NCBI GenBank assembly: GCA_007922225.1
Contig: ML679970.1
Location: 21,202,654 to 21,266,653 of the forward strand
From: Emydura subglobosa
Taxonomy: Eukaryota; Chordata; Testudines; Chelidae
DNA: 64,000 nucleotides
Reading direction: 5' to 3'
Positions within the stretch are counted from its first letter, which is position 1; each line of letters begins with the position of its first letter. The position numbers were made by a program, and so were the translations under genes. Below are positions 33,101 through 37,539 of the stretch, one piece after another. The notes under the pieces are model-generated. The model did not search any database. It was not told the DNA's origin and saw nothing but the letters and a program-made list of their open reading frames with translations.

Positions 33101-34564
33101 CCCTAGGATGAAATCCCTGGGCTCCTCCATGCCCCCAGGCCAGGGAGCGGGCAGTCCTCAGACCTGTGGGGGGAAGGGAGACAGCAACTCCCAGGCTGAG
33201 CATCAGGGAAGCGCAGTCCACATTCTGGAGCAGAACAAGCCTGCAGGGAGCCCCCTGGCCCATCCCAGGAAGACAGGGCCAGCGGAAAGTCAGCAAGGGA
33301 GACGCCTCACTCCCCCCACTCACAGTCCTTGTTTCAGAGGCAGGATCAGGGCCGGGGGCTCTCAGTCTGGGGACCTAGCCCTTATCCCCTGCAGCAACAG
33401 GACCACCAGGGTAGAGTGACCAGATAGCAACTGTGAAGAATCGGGACGCGGGTGGGGGGAGCGGGGTTATAGGCACCTATATAAGAAAGAGCCCCAAATA
33501 ACAGGACTGTCCCTATAAAATCAGTCACCCTACTCCAGAGTGGCACTGAAAGAGGGATCCCAACCTCACCTTCCAGAGGGAGGAAGCAAGAGCCTGACAT
33601 CTCACAGGTGGGGCCAGGAGCTGGGTCCCCCCATGGGGGCTAATGGAGCACACTGGACTCCCGGGACACGCCCCACTTCACCTTACACATCAGCAGGCAG
33701 GGTGCGCTGGGCTGGGGACAGGGGCAGGGTCAATTGGGATACCAGAGAGACAAGAGCCGGAAAATTGCAGAGAGCAACAGATTTGTGACACTAACTCTAC
33801 ACGGTAACGTGCCAGGCTCCAGACAGACATCCAGCCAGGCTCCAGACAGACATCCAGCCCACAGATGCGGAGGCTCAGAGGCCAGCTTCAAGGCGGCAGG
33901 GGAGCAGAGTACCCCTCCCCTAGATCATTTCCGTGCCCAGTCCTGTGTCAGGCACATGGGGACTTGGGGAACCATTCAACAAACTGTGTCCCATCCATGC
34001 GCATAGATGGGGGATGGTCAGGGAGTCATAGCCCCCCCAAAACTGCAAGCCTTGGGCAGGCATGGCATTTGCCCACCCCCAGCCTCATTAGCCTGACTGG
34101 AGCTGCCCCCCACCTCCCCCTGCAATATAGAAGTCAAACTACGCCTATTGTCCCATCCCTTCCCCGGCATACACCCCACCATCCAGTTCCCATACAATAC
34201 AGCAGGGCCACAGCTCAGAACTGCCTGGGAAGCCTGCCAGCGAGTCTGTGCTGGGAGGAGACACCAGGTATCAGACTGCAGGGCACAGGCTGGTTTGAGA
34301 GGAGGAGGTGGGACCAGCCTGAATTCACCCACCCAGCTGACTACGTGGGACAAATGCCCTCGTCTTCCCTCCCCCAGTCTCTCTGGGGCCAAGTGGTGTC
34401 TCCAGCAAACCCAGCGAAGGTGCCACAAGTGGGCCCATCCCCCCAGCCCCTGCCTCCCATACCCCCCTTGGAGAGCCCAGGCAGCACCAACCTTGGTTTC
34501 GTTTTTGTGCCGTAACAGGCGCCGGGGCTAGGAGCACAGCGAGAAGCAGGATCCACCCCCTCAT
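85..34564 (-). CDS. COL7A1: COL7A1, collagen type VII alpha-1 chain (5' part of gene, 44 coding exons, runs off left edge)
   Basis: Collagen VII is secreted and forms the anchoring fibrils that tie basement membrane to dermis. The reading runs from an ATG at 34,564-34,562 leftward through 44 exons (4,779 coding bases, about 1,593 residues). Every junction has minus-strand AG/GT sites and a matching phase. Domain order is signal peptide (1-19), VWA1 (about 34-215), ten FN3 domains (about 222-1132), VWA2 (about 1133-1324), Cys hinge (1325-1334), then Gly-X-Y helix (1335-1593). This is the collagen VII NC1 plan and no other collagen family member shares it. Human NC1 has nine FN3 domains, and the tenth here accounts for most of the extra length. 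The remaining helix and NC2 lie beyond position 1. Exon-by-exon entries follow. The identification is seen directly in the translated domains and agrees with remembered human COL7A1. Confidence 0.97.
1310..1430 (+). mobile_element. MIR-like tRNA-derived SINE fragment
   Basis: Contains 'ttacagatggggaacc', 'ggcccaaggtcgtagacccc' and 'ggcagaactgg', the familiar order of an MIR/core-SINE body. An old intronic remnant. Confidence 0.5.
1471..1506 (-). CDS. COL7A1: COL7A1 collagen exon 13 (36 bp)
   Basis: [12 protein letters not shown], four triplets, the counterpart of human GPRGPPGAIGPK. Acceptor TCCTAG, donor GTGGGT. Confidence 0.94.
2199..2258 (-). CDS. COL7A1: COL7A1 collagen exon 12 (60 bp, with interruption)
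   Basis: [20 protein letters not shown]. The first residues shift the triplet register, matching human GDSEDGAPGLPG. Acceptor CCCCAG, donor GTGAGT. Confidence 0.94.
2543..2867. mobile_element. hAT-type MITE with 8-bp target duplication
   Basis: The element spans 2,551-2,859. It begins cagtgattctcaacc and ends ggttgagaaccactg, inverted ends that differ at one base and match Charlie-like hAT termini. It is flanked by tcctacac (2,543-2,550) and ccctacac (2,860-2,867), a 7/8-matching target duplication of the length typical of hAT elements. Non-coding, in the intron between collagen exons 11 and 12. Confidence 0.85.
2925..2996 (-). CDS. COL7A1: COL7A1 collagen exon 11 (72 bp)
   Basis: Twenty-four codons: [20 protein letters not shown] then KGDK. 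Matches human [19 protein letters not shown]. Acceptor CCTCAG, donor GTAAGA. Confidence 0.95.
3296..3349 (-). CDS. COL7A1: COL7A1 collagen exon 10 (54 bp, with interruption)
   Basis: [18 protein letters not shown]. The Gly-X-Y pattern is broken at LIDGVPPR, at the place of human GEGGIAPGEPG. Acceptor TCTAG, donor GTGAGT. Confidence 0.93.
3695..3721 (-). CDS. COL7A1: COL7A1 collagen exon 9 (27 bp)
   Basis: GAKGERGER, three triplets. The donor GTAAGT at 3,694 is chosen because the competing GTGAGC inside the exon would leave 19 bases and break frame. Acceptor TCGTAG. Human reads GDKGDRGER. Confidence 0.9.
3722..4813. other. Intron between collagen exons 8 and 9
   Basis: About 1.1 kb, GC-rich. 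A long open frame crosses it on the plus strand, but this reflects base composition: it has no splice context or recognisable domain. Confidence 0.7.
4814..4918 (-). CDS. COL7A1: COL7A1 collagen exon 8 (105 bp)
   Basis: Thirty-five codons, the longest helical exon here: [20 protein letters not shown] onward, ending GPSGPFVK. The end disturbs the triplet register (PFVK before the next Gly), as does human LPGTAMKGDKG. Acceptor CCCTAG, donor GTACGT. Confidence 0.94.
5592..5660 (-). CDS. COL7A1: COL7A1 collagen exon 7 (69 bp, with interruption)
   Basis: Twenty-three codons: [12 protein letters not shown] then [11 protein letters not shown]. The break in Gly-X-Y around VIVNGG lines up with human GQVIGGEGPGLPGRKG, so the interruption is conserved. 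Acceptor TTTAG, donor GTACGT. Confidence 0.94.
6364..6417 (-). CDS. COL7A1: COL7A1 collagen exon 6 (54 bp)
   Basis: [18 protein letters not shown], six triplets. It corresponds to human GERGPRGPKGEP by order. Acceptor TTCCAG, donor GTAGGT. Confidence 0.94.
6498..6533 (-). CDS. COL7A1: COL7A1 collagen exon 5 (36 bp)
   Basis: [12 protein letters not shown], four triplets. Acceptor TTTCAG after a T-rich run, donor GTACGT. Confidence 0.93.
6654..6716 (-). CDS. COL7A1: COL7A1 collagen exon 4 (63 bp)
   Basis: Begins [16 protein letters not shown], closely matching human GFPGADGRPGSPGRAG, and ends PGQA. Seven triplets without interruption. Acceptor TCACAG, donor GTAAGT. Confidence 0.95.
7306..7398 (-). 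CDS. COL7A1: COL7A1 collagen exon 3 (93 bp, with helix interruption)
   Basis: Thirty-one codons beginning [19 protein letters not shown]. The Gly-X-Y pattern breaks at [13 protein letters not shown], at the same place as human GSATAKGERG. Acceptor TCTAG, donor GTGAGC. Confidence 0.93.
7566..7610 (-). CDS. COL7A1: COL7A1 collagen exon 2 (45 bp)
   Basis: [15 protein letters not shown], five uninterrupted triplets. The human counterpart is the GLRGQVGPPGDP segment. Acceptor GTGCAG, donor GTAACA. Confidence 0.92.
7817..7843 (-). CDS. COL7A1: COL7A1 collagen exon 1 (27 bp)
   Basis: GEKGEPGQI, three Gly-X-Y triplets that open the triple helix. Human reads GQKGEPGEM here. Acceptor CTGCAG, donor GTGAGT. 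Like every helical exon in the window, it starts with a complete Gly codon and has a length divisible by three. Confidence 0.92.
8379..8408 (-). CDS. COL7A1: COL7A1 exon: Cys hinge before the triple helix (30 bp)
   Basis: Ten codons, [10 protein letters not shown] (residues 1325-1334). They match human PRPEPCPVYCPK, with both cysteines kept. This short piece joins NC1 to the helix and may form disulfides. Acceptor CCTCAG, donor GTGAGT, phase 0-0. Confidence 0.93.
8705..8871 (-). CDS. COL7A1: COL7A1 exon: VWA2 part 4
   Basis: Residues 1269-1324. [20 protein letters not shown], then [20 protein letters not shown]. Matches human VVMLGMAGADPEQLRRLAPG and closes VWA2. Leaves in phase 0 at PDR. 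Acceptor GTGCAG, donor GTAAGG. Confidence 0.95.
9172..9905 (+). mobile_element. LTR-like or other long interspersed repeat in a VWA2 intron
   Basis: Starts tgtgacaaagtggggatatt with 'cctcagtttccc' shortly after, and has 'caacaaaccctactcctttg' near 9,700, which resembles a degenerate polyadenylation region. The pattern resembles a repeat I know from turtle genomes that looks like a solo LTR. No coding sequence is associated. The right boundary is uncertain. Confidence 0.35.
10059..10202 (-). CDS. COL7A1: COL7A1 exon: VWA2 part 3
   Basis: Residues 1221-1268. [20 protein letters not shown], then [20 protein letters not shown], the counterpart of human YMLAPDAPGRRQHVPGVMVL. Acceptor CTGCAG, donor GTGAGA, phase 1-1. 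Confidence 0.95.
10599..10725 (-). CDS. COL7A1: COL7A1 exon: VWA2 part 2
   Basis: Residues 1179-1220. [20 protein letters not shown], then [20 protein letters not shown]. Carries an NRS sequon (possible N-glycosylation). Matches human VGLLSYSHRPSPLFPLNGSH. Phase 0 to 1, donor GTAAGG. Confidence 0.95.
10849..10985 (-). CDS. COL7A1: COL7A1 exon: VWA2 part 1
   Basis: Residues 1133-1178. [20 protein letters not shown], then [20 protein letters not shown]. This is the first strand of a second von Willebrand A domain, but the MIDAS Asp is replaced (H1146 in VHGTRDS). Human has PHATQD at the same point, so metal binding is absent in both. Enters in phase 1 and leaves in phase 0. Confidence 0.95.
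11396..11542 (-). CDS. COL7A1: COL7A1 exon: FN3-10 second half
   Basis: Residues 1084-1132. [20 protein letters not shown], then [20 protein letters not shown], matching human VTGLEPGVSYIFSLTPVLDG. Acceptor GGTCAG, donor GTAGGG, phase 1-1. This is the last FN3 before VWA2. Confidence 0.94.
12131..12250 (-). CDS. COL7A1: COL7A1 exon: FN3-10 first half
   Basis: Residues 1044-1083. [20 protein letters not shown], then [20 protein letters not shown]. The counterpart of human FN3-9 (DSVTLAWTPVSRASSYILSW). Acceptor TTCCAG, donor GTAACA, phase 1-1. Confidence 0.94.
12640..12786 (-). CDS. COL7A1: COL7A1 exon: FN3-9 second half
   Basis: Residues 995-1043. [20 protein letters not shown], then [20 protein letters not shown]. 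Acceptor GGACAG, donor GTAATG, phase 1-1. Confidence 0.93.
12868..12999 (-). CDS. COL7A1: COL7A1 exon: FN3-9 first half
   Basis: Residues 951-994. [20 protein letters not shown], then [20 protein letters not shown]. The counterpart of human FN3-8. The acceptor is a tandem CAGCAG, so the exon may start at 12,999 or, three bases later, at 12,996. The longer form is given. Donor GTGAGC, phase 1-1. Confidence 0.92.
13446..13592 (-). CDS. COL7A1: COL7A1 exon: FN3-8 second half
   Basis: Residues 902-950. [20 protein letters not shown], then [20 protein letters not shown] and VSITVTT, very close to human FN3-7 (LPGNTDSAEIRGLEGGVSYS). Acceptor TTGCAG, donor GTAGGT, phase 1-1. A decayed copy of this exon lies 300 bases to the right (separate entry). 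Confidence 0.95.
13701..13868 (-). pseudogene. Decayed tandem copy of the FN3-8 second-half exon (pseudo-exon)
   Basis: This intronic stretch matches 13,401-13,565, which is the FN3-8 second-half exon plus 45 bases of its 3' intron flank. Shared words include gccagcagggatccaggc, catggcaaggcattagcacc and gtggtgacggtgat. The donor that would be GTAGGT has become ATGGGG. A two-base loss after 'cggttcc' breaks the frame and no acceptor is evident at the far end. It is therefore a dead partial duplicate offset by 300 bases, not a usable exon. Confidence 0.85.
14162..14287 (-). CDS. COL7A1: COL7A1 exon: FN3-8 first half
   Basis: Residues 860-901. Contains [19 protein letters not shown], matching human FN3-7 (LRITWVGVTGATAYRLAW). 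The acceptor chosen is CTCACAG at 14,288-14,289. It gives phase 1 and the expected domain start (ASEQVG), unlike a second TTAG further right. Donor GTAAAG. Confidence 0.92.
14392..14535 (-). CDS. COL7A1: COL7A1 exon: FN3-7 second half
   Basis: Residues 812-859. [20 protein letters not shown], then [20 protein letters not shown] and PVTITART. Acceptor CCCCAG, donor GTGAGG, phase 1-1. Confidence 0.93.
15050..15140 (+). mobile_element. MIR-like SINE tail fragment
   Basis: Contains 'ccagttccctgctctaccca' followed by 'ctagaccatg', the usual end of the same core-SINE type. It lies in an FN3-7 intron. Confidence 0.4.
15245..15370 (-). CDS. COL7A1: COL7A1 exon: FN3-7 first half
   Basis: Residues 770-811. 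[20 protein letters not shown], then [20 protein letters not shown]. The counterpart of human FN3-6. Acceptor CTGTAG, donor GTAGGT, phase 1-1. Confidence 0.93.
15626..15772 (-). CDS. COL7A1: COL7A1 exon: FN3-6 second half
   Basis: Residues 721-769. [20 protein letters not shown], then [20 protein letters not shown]. Acceptor CTGCAG, donor GTACGT, phase 1-1. Confidence 0.93.
16309..16431 (-). CDS. COL7A1: COL7A1 exon: FN3-6 first half
   Basis: Residues 680-720. [20 protein letters not shown], then [20 protein letters not shown]. The counterpart of human FN3-5 by order. Acceptor TGGCAG, donor GTAAGA, phase 1-1. Confidence 0.93.
16972..17118 (-). CDS. COL7A1: COL7A1 exon: FN3-5 second half
   Basis: Residues 631-679. 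[20 protein letters not shown], then [20 protein letters not shown]. Matches the human FN3-4 second half (LPGSQTAFDLDD). Acceptor CCACAG, donor GTGAGT, phase 1-1. Confidence 0.94.
17119..18518. other. Intron within FN3-5
   Basis: About 1.4 kb between the two half-exons. No repeat family or exon was recognised. Confidence 0.65.
18519..18647 (-). CDS. COL7A1: COL7A1 exon: FN3-5 first half
   Basis: Residues 588-630. [20 protein letters not shown], then [20 protein letters not shown] and SQG. The counterpart of human FN3-4 (RVSWSPVPGATQYRIIVRST). Phase 1-1. Confidence 0.94.
19233..19382 (-). CDS. COL7A1: COL7A1 exon: FN3-4 second half
   Basis: Residues 538-587. Contains [20 protein letters not shown], then [14 protein letters not shown], closely matching human YQLDGLQPGTEYRLTLYTLL. 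Phase 1-1, donor GTGAGT. Confidence 0.95.
19665..19781 (-). CDS. COL7A1: COL7A1 exon: FN3-4 first half (human FN3-3 counterpart)
   Basis: Residues 499-537. Contains [20 protein letters not shown] followed by [11 protein letters not shown], almost identical to human FN3-3 (VILGPTSILLSWNLVPEARG). This fixes the register of the FN3 array against human. Phase 1-1. Confidence 0.95.
19782..22628. other. Intron between FN3-4 and FN3-3
   Basis: About 2.85 kb, much of it AT-rich on the right side. It contains the large inverted repeat (21,775-22,102). No exon was supported. Confidence 0.7.
21775..22102. repeat. Large near-perfect inverted repeat (150-bp arms, 22-bp loop)
   Basis: The left arm at 21,775-21,924 and the right arm at 21,947-22,102 are reverse complements with few mismatches. 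Both carry aacaacgagagtcctgtagc, then 'gcataagctttc', 'cttcatgcatctga', 'gaaatcacagataggaggta', an (AT)n run and 'gggtaagaaacaac'. The outer wording belongs to a common sauropsid interspersed repeat. The palindrome could come from two copies inserted head to head or from a foldback form. Confidence 0.9.
22629..22775 (-). CDS. COL7A1: COL7A1 exon: FN3-3 second half
   Basis: Residues 450-498: [20 protein letters not shown], then [20 protein letters not shown]. Ends RRRT with phase 1. Acceptor TTTTAG, donor GTGTGT (weaker than its neighbours but canonical). Confidence 0.93.
22776..24135. other. Intron within FN3-3
   Basis: About 1.36 kb. The left part is ordinary and the part at 23,650-23,850 is strongly pyrimidine-rich (ctcc/ccct runs). 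Nothing else was recognised. Confidence 0.65.
24136..24255 (-). CDS. COL7A1: COL7A1 exon: FN3-3 first half (human FN3-2 counterpart)
   Basis: Residues 410-449: [13 protein letters not shown], then [18 protein letters not shown] and GLLS. It lines up with human LEGPELTIQNT and VAWRSVPGATGYRVTW. It does not open with Met in a long frame, so it is easily missed. Acceptor CCGCAG, donor GTAGGT, phase 1-1. Confidence 0.92.
24400..25190. other. AT-rich island in an FN3 intron
   Basis: This intron section is far richer in A and T than the surrounding gene, with poly-A and poly-T tracts near 25,110-25,165 and repeated 'tttgaaaa'-type words. It has no recognisable coding content and could be an old, decayed insertion. 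Confidence 0.6.
25252..25401 (-). CDS. COL7A1: COL7A1 exon: additional FN3 domain (here FN3-2) second half
   Basis: Residues 360-409. Contains [20 protein letters not shown], the Leu/Tyr core of an FN3 C-terminal half, and ends TQLTGRT. Phase 1 at both ends, so the pair can be present or absent without changing frame. Acceptor TCCCAG, donor GTAAGT. Confidence 0.88.
25402..27051. other. Intron within the additional FN3 domain
   Basis: About 1.65 kb separates the two halves of the additional FN3 domain. Positions about 26,160-26,420 are a CA-rich low-complexity tract of irregular cacacacc/ccccagc units. No exon or other element was recognised. Confidence 0.7.
27052..27171 (-). CDS. COL7A1: COL7A1 exon: additional FN3 domain (here FN3-2) first half
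   Basis: Residues 320-359. Reads [15 protein letters not shown], then [19 protein letters not shown], an FN3 N-terminal half with the conserved Trp and Tyr. Phase 1 at both ends, acceptor TTTCAG, donor GTGAGC. It lacks the P-G-A-T-x-Y wording seen in most other FN3 domains of this gene. It falls between the counterparts of human FN3-1 and FN3-2 and has no obvious partner in the human chain. Confidence 0.88.
28003..28132 (-). CDS. COL7A1: COL7A1 exon: FN3-1 second half
   Basis: Residues 277-319. Contains [18 protein letters not shown] and [11 protein letters not shown], matching the end of human FN3-1 (YANSIGEAVSG). Enters in phase 0 and leaves in phase 1, the phase kept by all later FN3 boundaries. 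Confidence 0.95.
28461..28624 (-). CDS. COL7A1: COL7A1 exon: FN3-1 first half
   Basis: Residues 222-276. Contains [19 protein letters not shown], the tryptophan-bearing strands of an FN3 fold, nearly identical to human FN3-1. Enters in phase 1 and leaves in phase 0 at MQE. Confidence 0.95.
29246..29401 (-). CDS. COL7A1: COL7A1 exon: VWA1 part 4 and linker
   Basis: Residues 170-221. It begins [15 protein letters not shown], carries DYFFYVNDF and ends after [16 protein letters not shown]. This closes VWA1 and gives a short linker to the first FN3 domain. The Cys after SRRV is shared with human. Phase 1 at both ends. Confidence 0.95.
29956..30049 (-). CDS. COL7A1: COL7A1 exon: VWA1 part 3
   Basis: Residues 139-169, starting [12 protein letters not shown]145 is the last MIDAS ligand of the von Willebrand A fold. 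It ends KVFAV with one base left over (phase 1). Acceptor TGGCAG, donor GTAAGT. Confidence 0.95.
30527..30686 (-). CDS. COL7A1: COL7A1 exon: VWA1 part 2
   Basis: Residues 85-138. Includes an N-glycosylation sequon N95-G-T and the conserved [11 protein letters not shown] segment that supplies the MIDAS threonine (about T113). The exon ends in phase 0 at VVPK. Acceptor CCCCAG, donor GTACCT. Confidence 0.95.
30979..31222 (+). mobile_element. CR1-type LINE 3' tail in the VWA1 intron
   Basis: Reads 'aacggggttcaaaaaag', 'gttcatggaggataggtcc', 'atcaatggctattagccagg', 'gttcattccctctgaagcac', 'acaggatactggcctagctgg', the standard end of a reptilian CR1. It lies in the intron between VWA1 exons (30,687-31,421), antisense to COL7A1. 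Confidence 0.8.
31422..31602 (-). CDS. COL7A1: COL7A1 exon: VWA1 part 1 (metal site)
   Basis: Residues 25-85, entered in phase 1 and left in phase 2. It contains [13 protein letters not shown], the first strand of a von Willebrand A domain, with the metal-ion (MIDAS) residues D40, S42 and S44 intact. It ends with QYSDDPR, which matches the human chain at the same point. The acceptor is TTGCAG and the donor GTGAGT. Confidence 0.95.
33412..33532. mobile_element. 121-bp MITE with inverted ends
   Basis: Begins tagagtgaccagatagcaa and ends ccctataaaatcagtcaccc followed by ta. The outer eight bases are an imperfect inverted pair (TAGAGTGA against TCACCCTA). The inside matches a family I recognise as abundant in turtles ('aatcgggacg', 'ggcacctatataag'). 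Non-coding, in the intron after the start-codon exon. Confidence 0.7.
33812..33860. repeat. Perfect 23-bp tandem duplication
   Basis: caggctccagacagacatcc plus agc occurs twice head to tail within the intron after the start-codon exon. Probably a recent slippage event. Confidence 0.8.
34492..34564 (-). CDS. COL7A1: COL7A1 exon with start codon: signal peptide
   Basis: Encodes residues 1-24. The peptide [20 protein letters not shown] has a basic N end, a Leu/Val/Ala-rich core and a small-residue cleavage site (V-T-A before Q20), so it is a classical secretion signal. The start has A at -3. The donor is AAG/GTTGGT at 34,491-34,490, leaving phase 1. A further in-frame ATG lies 15 bases upstream on the unspliced strand, but it falls beyond the acceptor at 34,574, so the inner Met is chosen. 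Confidence 0.9.
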
Positions 34565-34573
34565 CGTGGGAGC
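34565..34573 (-). other. COL7A1: 5' UTR end of the start-codon exon, with upstream splice acceptor
   Basis: On the minus strand a pyrimidine-rich run followed by TTGCAG ends at 34,574, nine bases before the ATG. This is a good 3' splice site. It implies that the 5' UTR begins in a separate upstream exon. If the acceptor is not used, the UTR simply continues rightward. Confidence 0.55.
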
Positions 34574-34714
34574 CTGCAAGACACAAGAGGGAGGTGCTGA
34601 TGCCAGCCAGGCAACAGGAAAACCAAGAGGGGCTCATGTTTCAGCAAAGCAATGGGGCGGAGGGGGCAGAGACACAGCTAAGCTGCTTGGAGAAAGCCCA
34701 GGTGCTTCACCCCA

Positions 34715-35660
34715 CAGCAGGAATTGCCACTTTTGGCCAGTCTCTGACCAGTGGTCAGATGCAAGAAACCCCCTAGTGGACACTTATGGGCTACCTCCCT
34801 CAAGGGAAGTGCCTCCCTAGCCCCCCATGGTTGGTTCATGGCCTGAAGCAGGCATTTTTATGCTGGTCTGTGTAACCGTGGATGCTCTTACTGGCTATAT
34901 AAAGGTCTGACCCAGATCTGAAATGTGCTACGCTCTGGGCCGCAGCGATCCCTCATGGCAGTAAGTTCTATGGGTTCATTGGGTTGAAGGCTTTCCTTCG
35001 GTCAGTTCTAAATGAGCTGGCGTTCAGTTTCCAGTTTCTTGTGCCAGGAGGCAGGGTGTATAGATGAGCCCCATCCGCCTTCTCTAAACCACTCACTATT
35101 TTGCATAAATCTAGAGCTGTGATTTTCAACCCGAGGGTCATGACCCCCGTGGGGAAGGGGGGGTCACACGGCACTGACAATTTCGTTACAGTCTGAAGCA
35201 CTCCGCCACCCCCGGCACATCCTGACCTTCCACAGTCAAATTTTCTCAGTCAGCCTCTGACCACATGCAGAGATACTGAGGCAGGCTCAGGACCACCACC
35301 GTTGCTACATGGGCTATAGAAGTAAGAGTAAGTGATGGAAGGGGACCACCAACATTTTTTATCTCAGATATGGGGCCACCAATCTCAATAGGCTGAGAAA
35401 CACCAGGGGAGAGCGTCCCTTCTCTCTGAACTACAATGTCCCAGGCATTTCACCTCTCAGTGGGCAGCCTCTCTCCATCGCTGGATCCTTTCTGGGGTGA
35501 CCAGAACTGAAAACACAATCCAGCTGAGGGGTCAGCACTGATTTACACTGAGTCACCCTAGTCCTTTCAGCACTATTATTATTCAAAATTGTTTCCTAGT
35601 CCAGTTCTTATGCACCTTGCCAATCGGTTTGCTTTTTCTGACAGCCAGACATCTCAGAGC
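34715..35660 (-). mobile_element. CR1-type LINE 3' end, interrupted by a hAT-type MITE
   Basis: Minus-strand reading from about 35,660 to 34,715 follows the end of a CR1 reverse-transcriptase frame (QFWSPQ) and its typical tail (HLYTLPPGTRNWKLNASSF, then 'ccatgaaccaacc', 'gtttcttgcatct', 'ggcaattcct'). The match is split at 35,117-35,406 by a MITE. The copy is truncated and full of lesions. The family call rests on recognised wording, not on a search. Confidence 0.65.
35117..35406. mobile_element. hAT-type MITE nested in the CR1 copy
   Basis: Starts with a degenerate ctgtgattttcaacc and ends with ggctgagaaacaccag, a diverged inverted pair related to the CAGTGGTTCTCAACC ends of Charlie-like hAT elements. 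It has no coding capacity. CR1 sequence resumes on the far side. Confidence 0.55.
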
Positions 35661-35829
35661 TGTTCACAGTGACGTGCATGGCTTTTCCCTGAACTGTTAC
35701 AGTTCATTTAAAACCCAGCAACGGGTGTGATTCATTCACATGATTCCCTCCAATGTGCATTCATTCAAGATCACAAGGTCACTCAAGCTGAAGGACAACA
35801 AATTTAACTGCTTAAAAAAGACACTGTTA

Positions 35830-35930
35830 ATCTGTGGAACTTGCTGTTGCTGGATATTACCAAGGAAAATATCTTAGGAAGATTCCACTAATGGTTAGCC
35901 ATTTTTCTGACTAAGAACAGCATCTGCAGT
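35830..35930 (+). mobile_element. CR1-type LINE tail fragment
   Basis: Contains 'taatctgtggaacttgctg' and 'ggatattaccaagg', wording typical of the CR1 3' untranslated region. A short remnant. Confidence 0.45.
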
Positions 35931-37539
35931 GATGACAGCTGGGACAAAGTCTCTCCAAGGGCCACTGATCCTGCTGCTTCAGGAAGTAGAGTGATCACCT
36001 GCTGGAGTAGGTGAGTGAAGAAATCTCCCCTTTAGATCTTACTTGTCTTTGCTCCCTGTTAACCATTTGGTAACAGCTGCCCAGCTGCCATCCCCTCTTG
36101 CCTCTCACCCTGCATGGACTGGGGCAAGGCAAACCCAGAGCCTGAGATGTTCCGAAGAGCTCTGTATCCTGCTGCGGAGGGCCTAGCCTTGGGGGGAAGG
36201 GTGTGCACAGAAACCACCTCCTCTGCCACCCAACCTCTGCCACCCAACCCTTCCCCCTGCTCTGGCTGCACTCCTGCCCTTGCCTTTCTCCCCTGCAGCG
36301 GGTGCCAGGGCTAGCTGACTGTTTTGCTTTCCCTCCCTCATGCCTGCACTCGGCTGTGCTCCTGCCTCCTCCACTCTTGCATATGTAAATAGGCTCTAAG
36401 GCTTGTGCCAGGTGGTGTTGCCCCACCTGAATTCTTGTCTCCAGCATCTGATACTCGCCTGCACCCTGAAAGGTGACTCTACCAGCGTGCAAAGGGGGAG
36501 TGTGGCGGGGCTGGGGGAATTCCTCTGGACCAGATGCTGAGCTTCACCCTGGCAACAGCAAGACAGAATGCCACCAATAGAGGTCCTCGCTGAGCTCCCT
36601 GCCCCCATAAGCCTTGGGTACAAATAGCAGGGTGCCAAGCTGTGAGCATTCACTGATATGCCACCTTCAGCAGGACCCCAAAGGAGACAGTTCCACAGGG
36701 TCTTCATAGCTAGGTTGACACTACACAGGGTGCAGGCAGGACGAACCCAATGGGGTAAACATAAAGGAGGAGCCTGCAGTCCTAAGCCAGGCTGGGTGGT
36801 TGCTCACTGTGATGAGCGTGCAGGGTCTCAGCTCAGCAAGAATATGAACCATACATTGCCCACAACAGATCCAGGACTGAGCAGGAGGGCAGCTGCCCAG
36901 GTGAGTGCAGGCAGAGAAAAGTACCTAATGAGCTACCCATGCCCCACAGCCAGACAGTGACACCATCTGCCCTCTTCCCTCAAACCCAGGCGAGCCACAG
37001 AGTGGGGAGTCAGTTCAGCTGCTCCAGGATGCATTGACCCTCCCTGTCTCCCCAGCTCCATCTTTTGGCCCCTGTCCCAGGTAAGCAATTCCCCTGACAT
37101 ACCCTGGGACAAGCTTTATGCAGGGCGCTCTAACAGGATGGGGACCTCAGCACCGGTGCACACTGGCTAAGCCTCCCCTCGGGCACCTCCCCTCCGAACT
37201 GATCTCCTGCCTAGGCTGCCTTGTCCCAGGGACTCTGAACAACACTGAACACACATGGAAAAGCCCTGGCAGCAAAAAGGGTCTCACACAGCACAGGGCT
37301 GCTCCGGGCACAGGGCAAAGCCATCCGGGGACAGTTAGGGGGCATCAGTGACTTACCACTAAATACCTATCCCCAGCTGCTCAGATTTGGTGGGGAAGGG
37401 CCAGTCACCAGGACGCCTGTCCGGACCCAAGGCCATCCCTGGGCTGGGTGGGTGCAAAGCCGCTGTGCATCCAAAGAGCTGACAGACCACGGCGTGCGTG
37501 GGAGGGGACCGGGAGCTAAGGATTAAACTGACCGGGGGG

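Larger units (their letters stand above)
31603..34491. other. Intron between start-codon exon and first VWA1 exon
   Basis: About 2.9 kb, the longest intron whose two ends are both in coding exons. It carries the 121-bp MITE and the 23-bp duplication. I found no other exon-like segment. Confidence 0.75.
34574..37539. other. Probable first intron of COL7A1
   Basis: Non-coding sequence between the acceptor at 34,574 and the CpG-rich block. It holds the CR1/MITE nest (34,715-35,660), a second CR1 scrap near 35,830-35,930, a short direct duplication of ctctgccacccaac near 36,220-36,250, and no credible exon. Confidence 0.45.
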
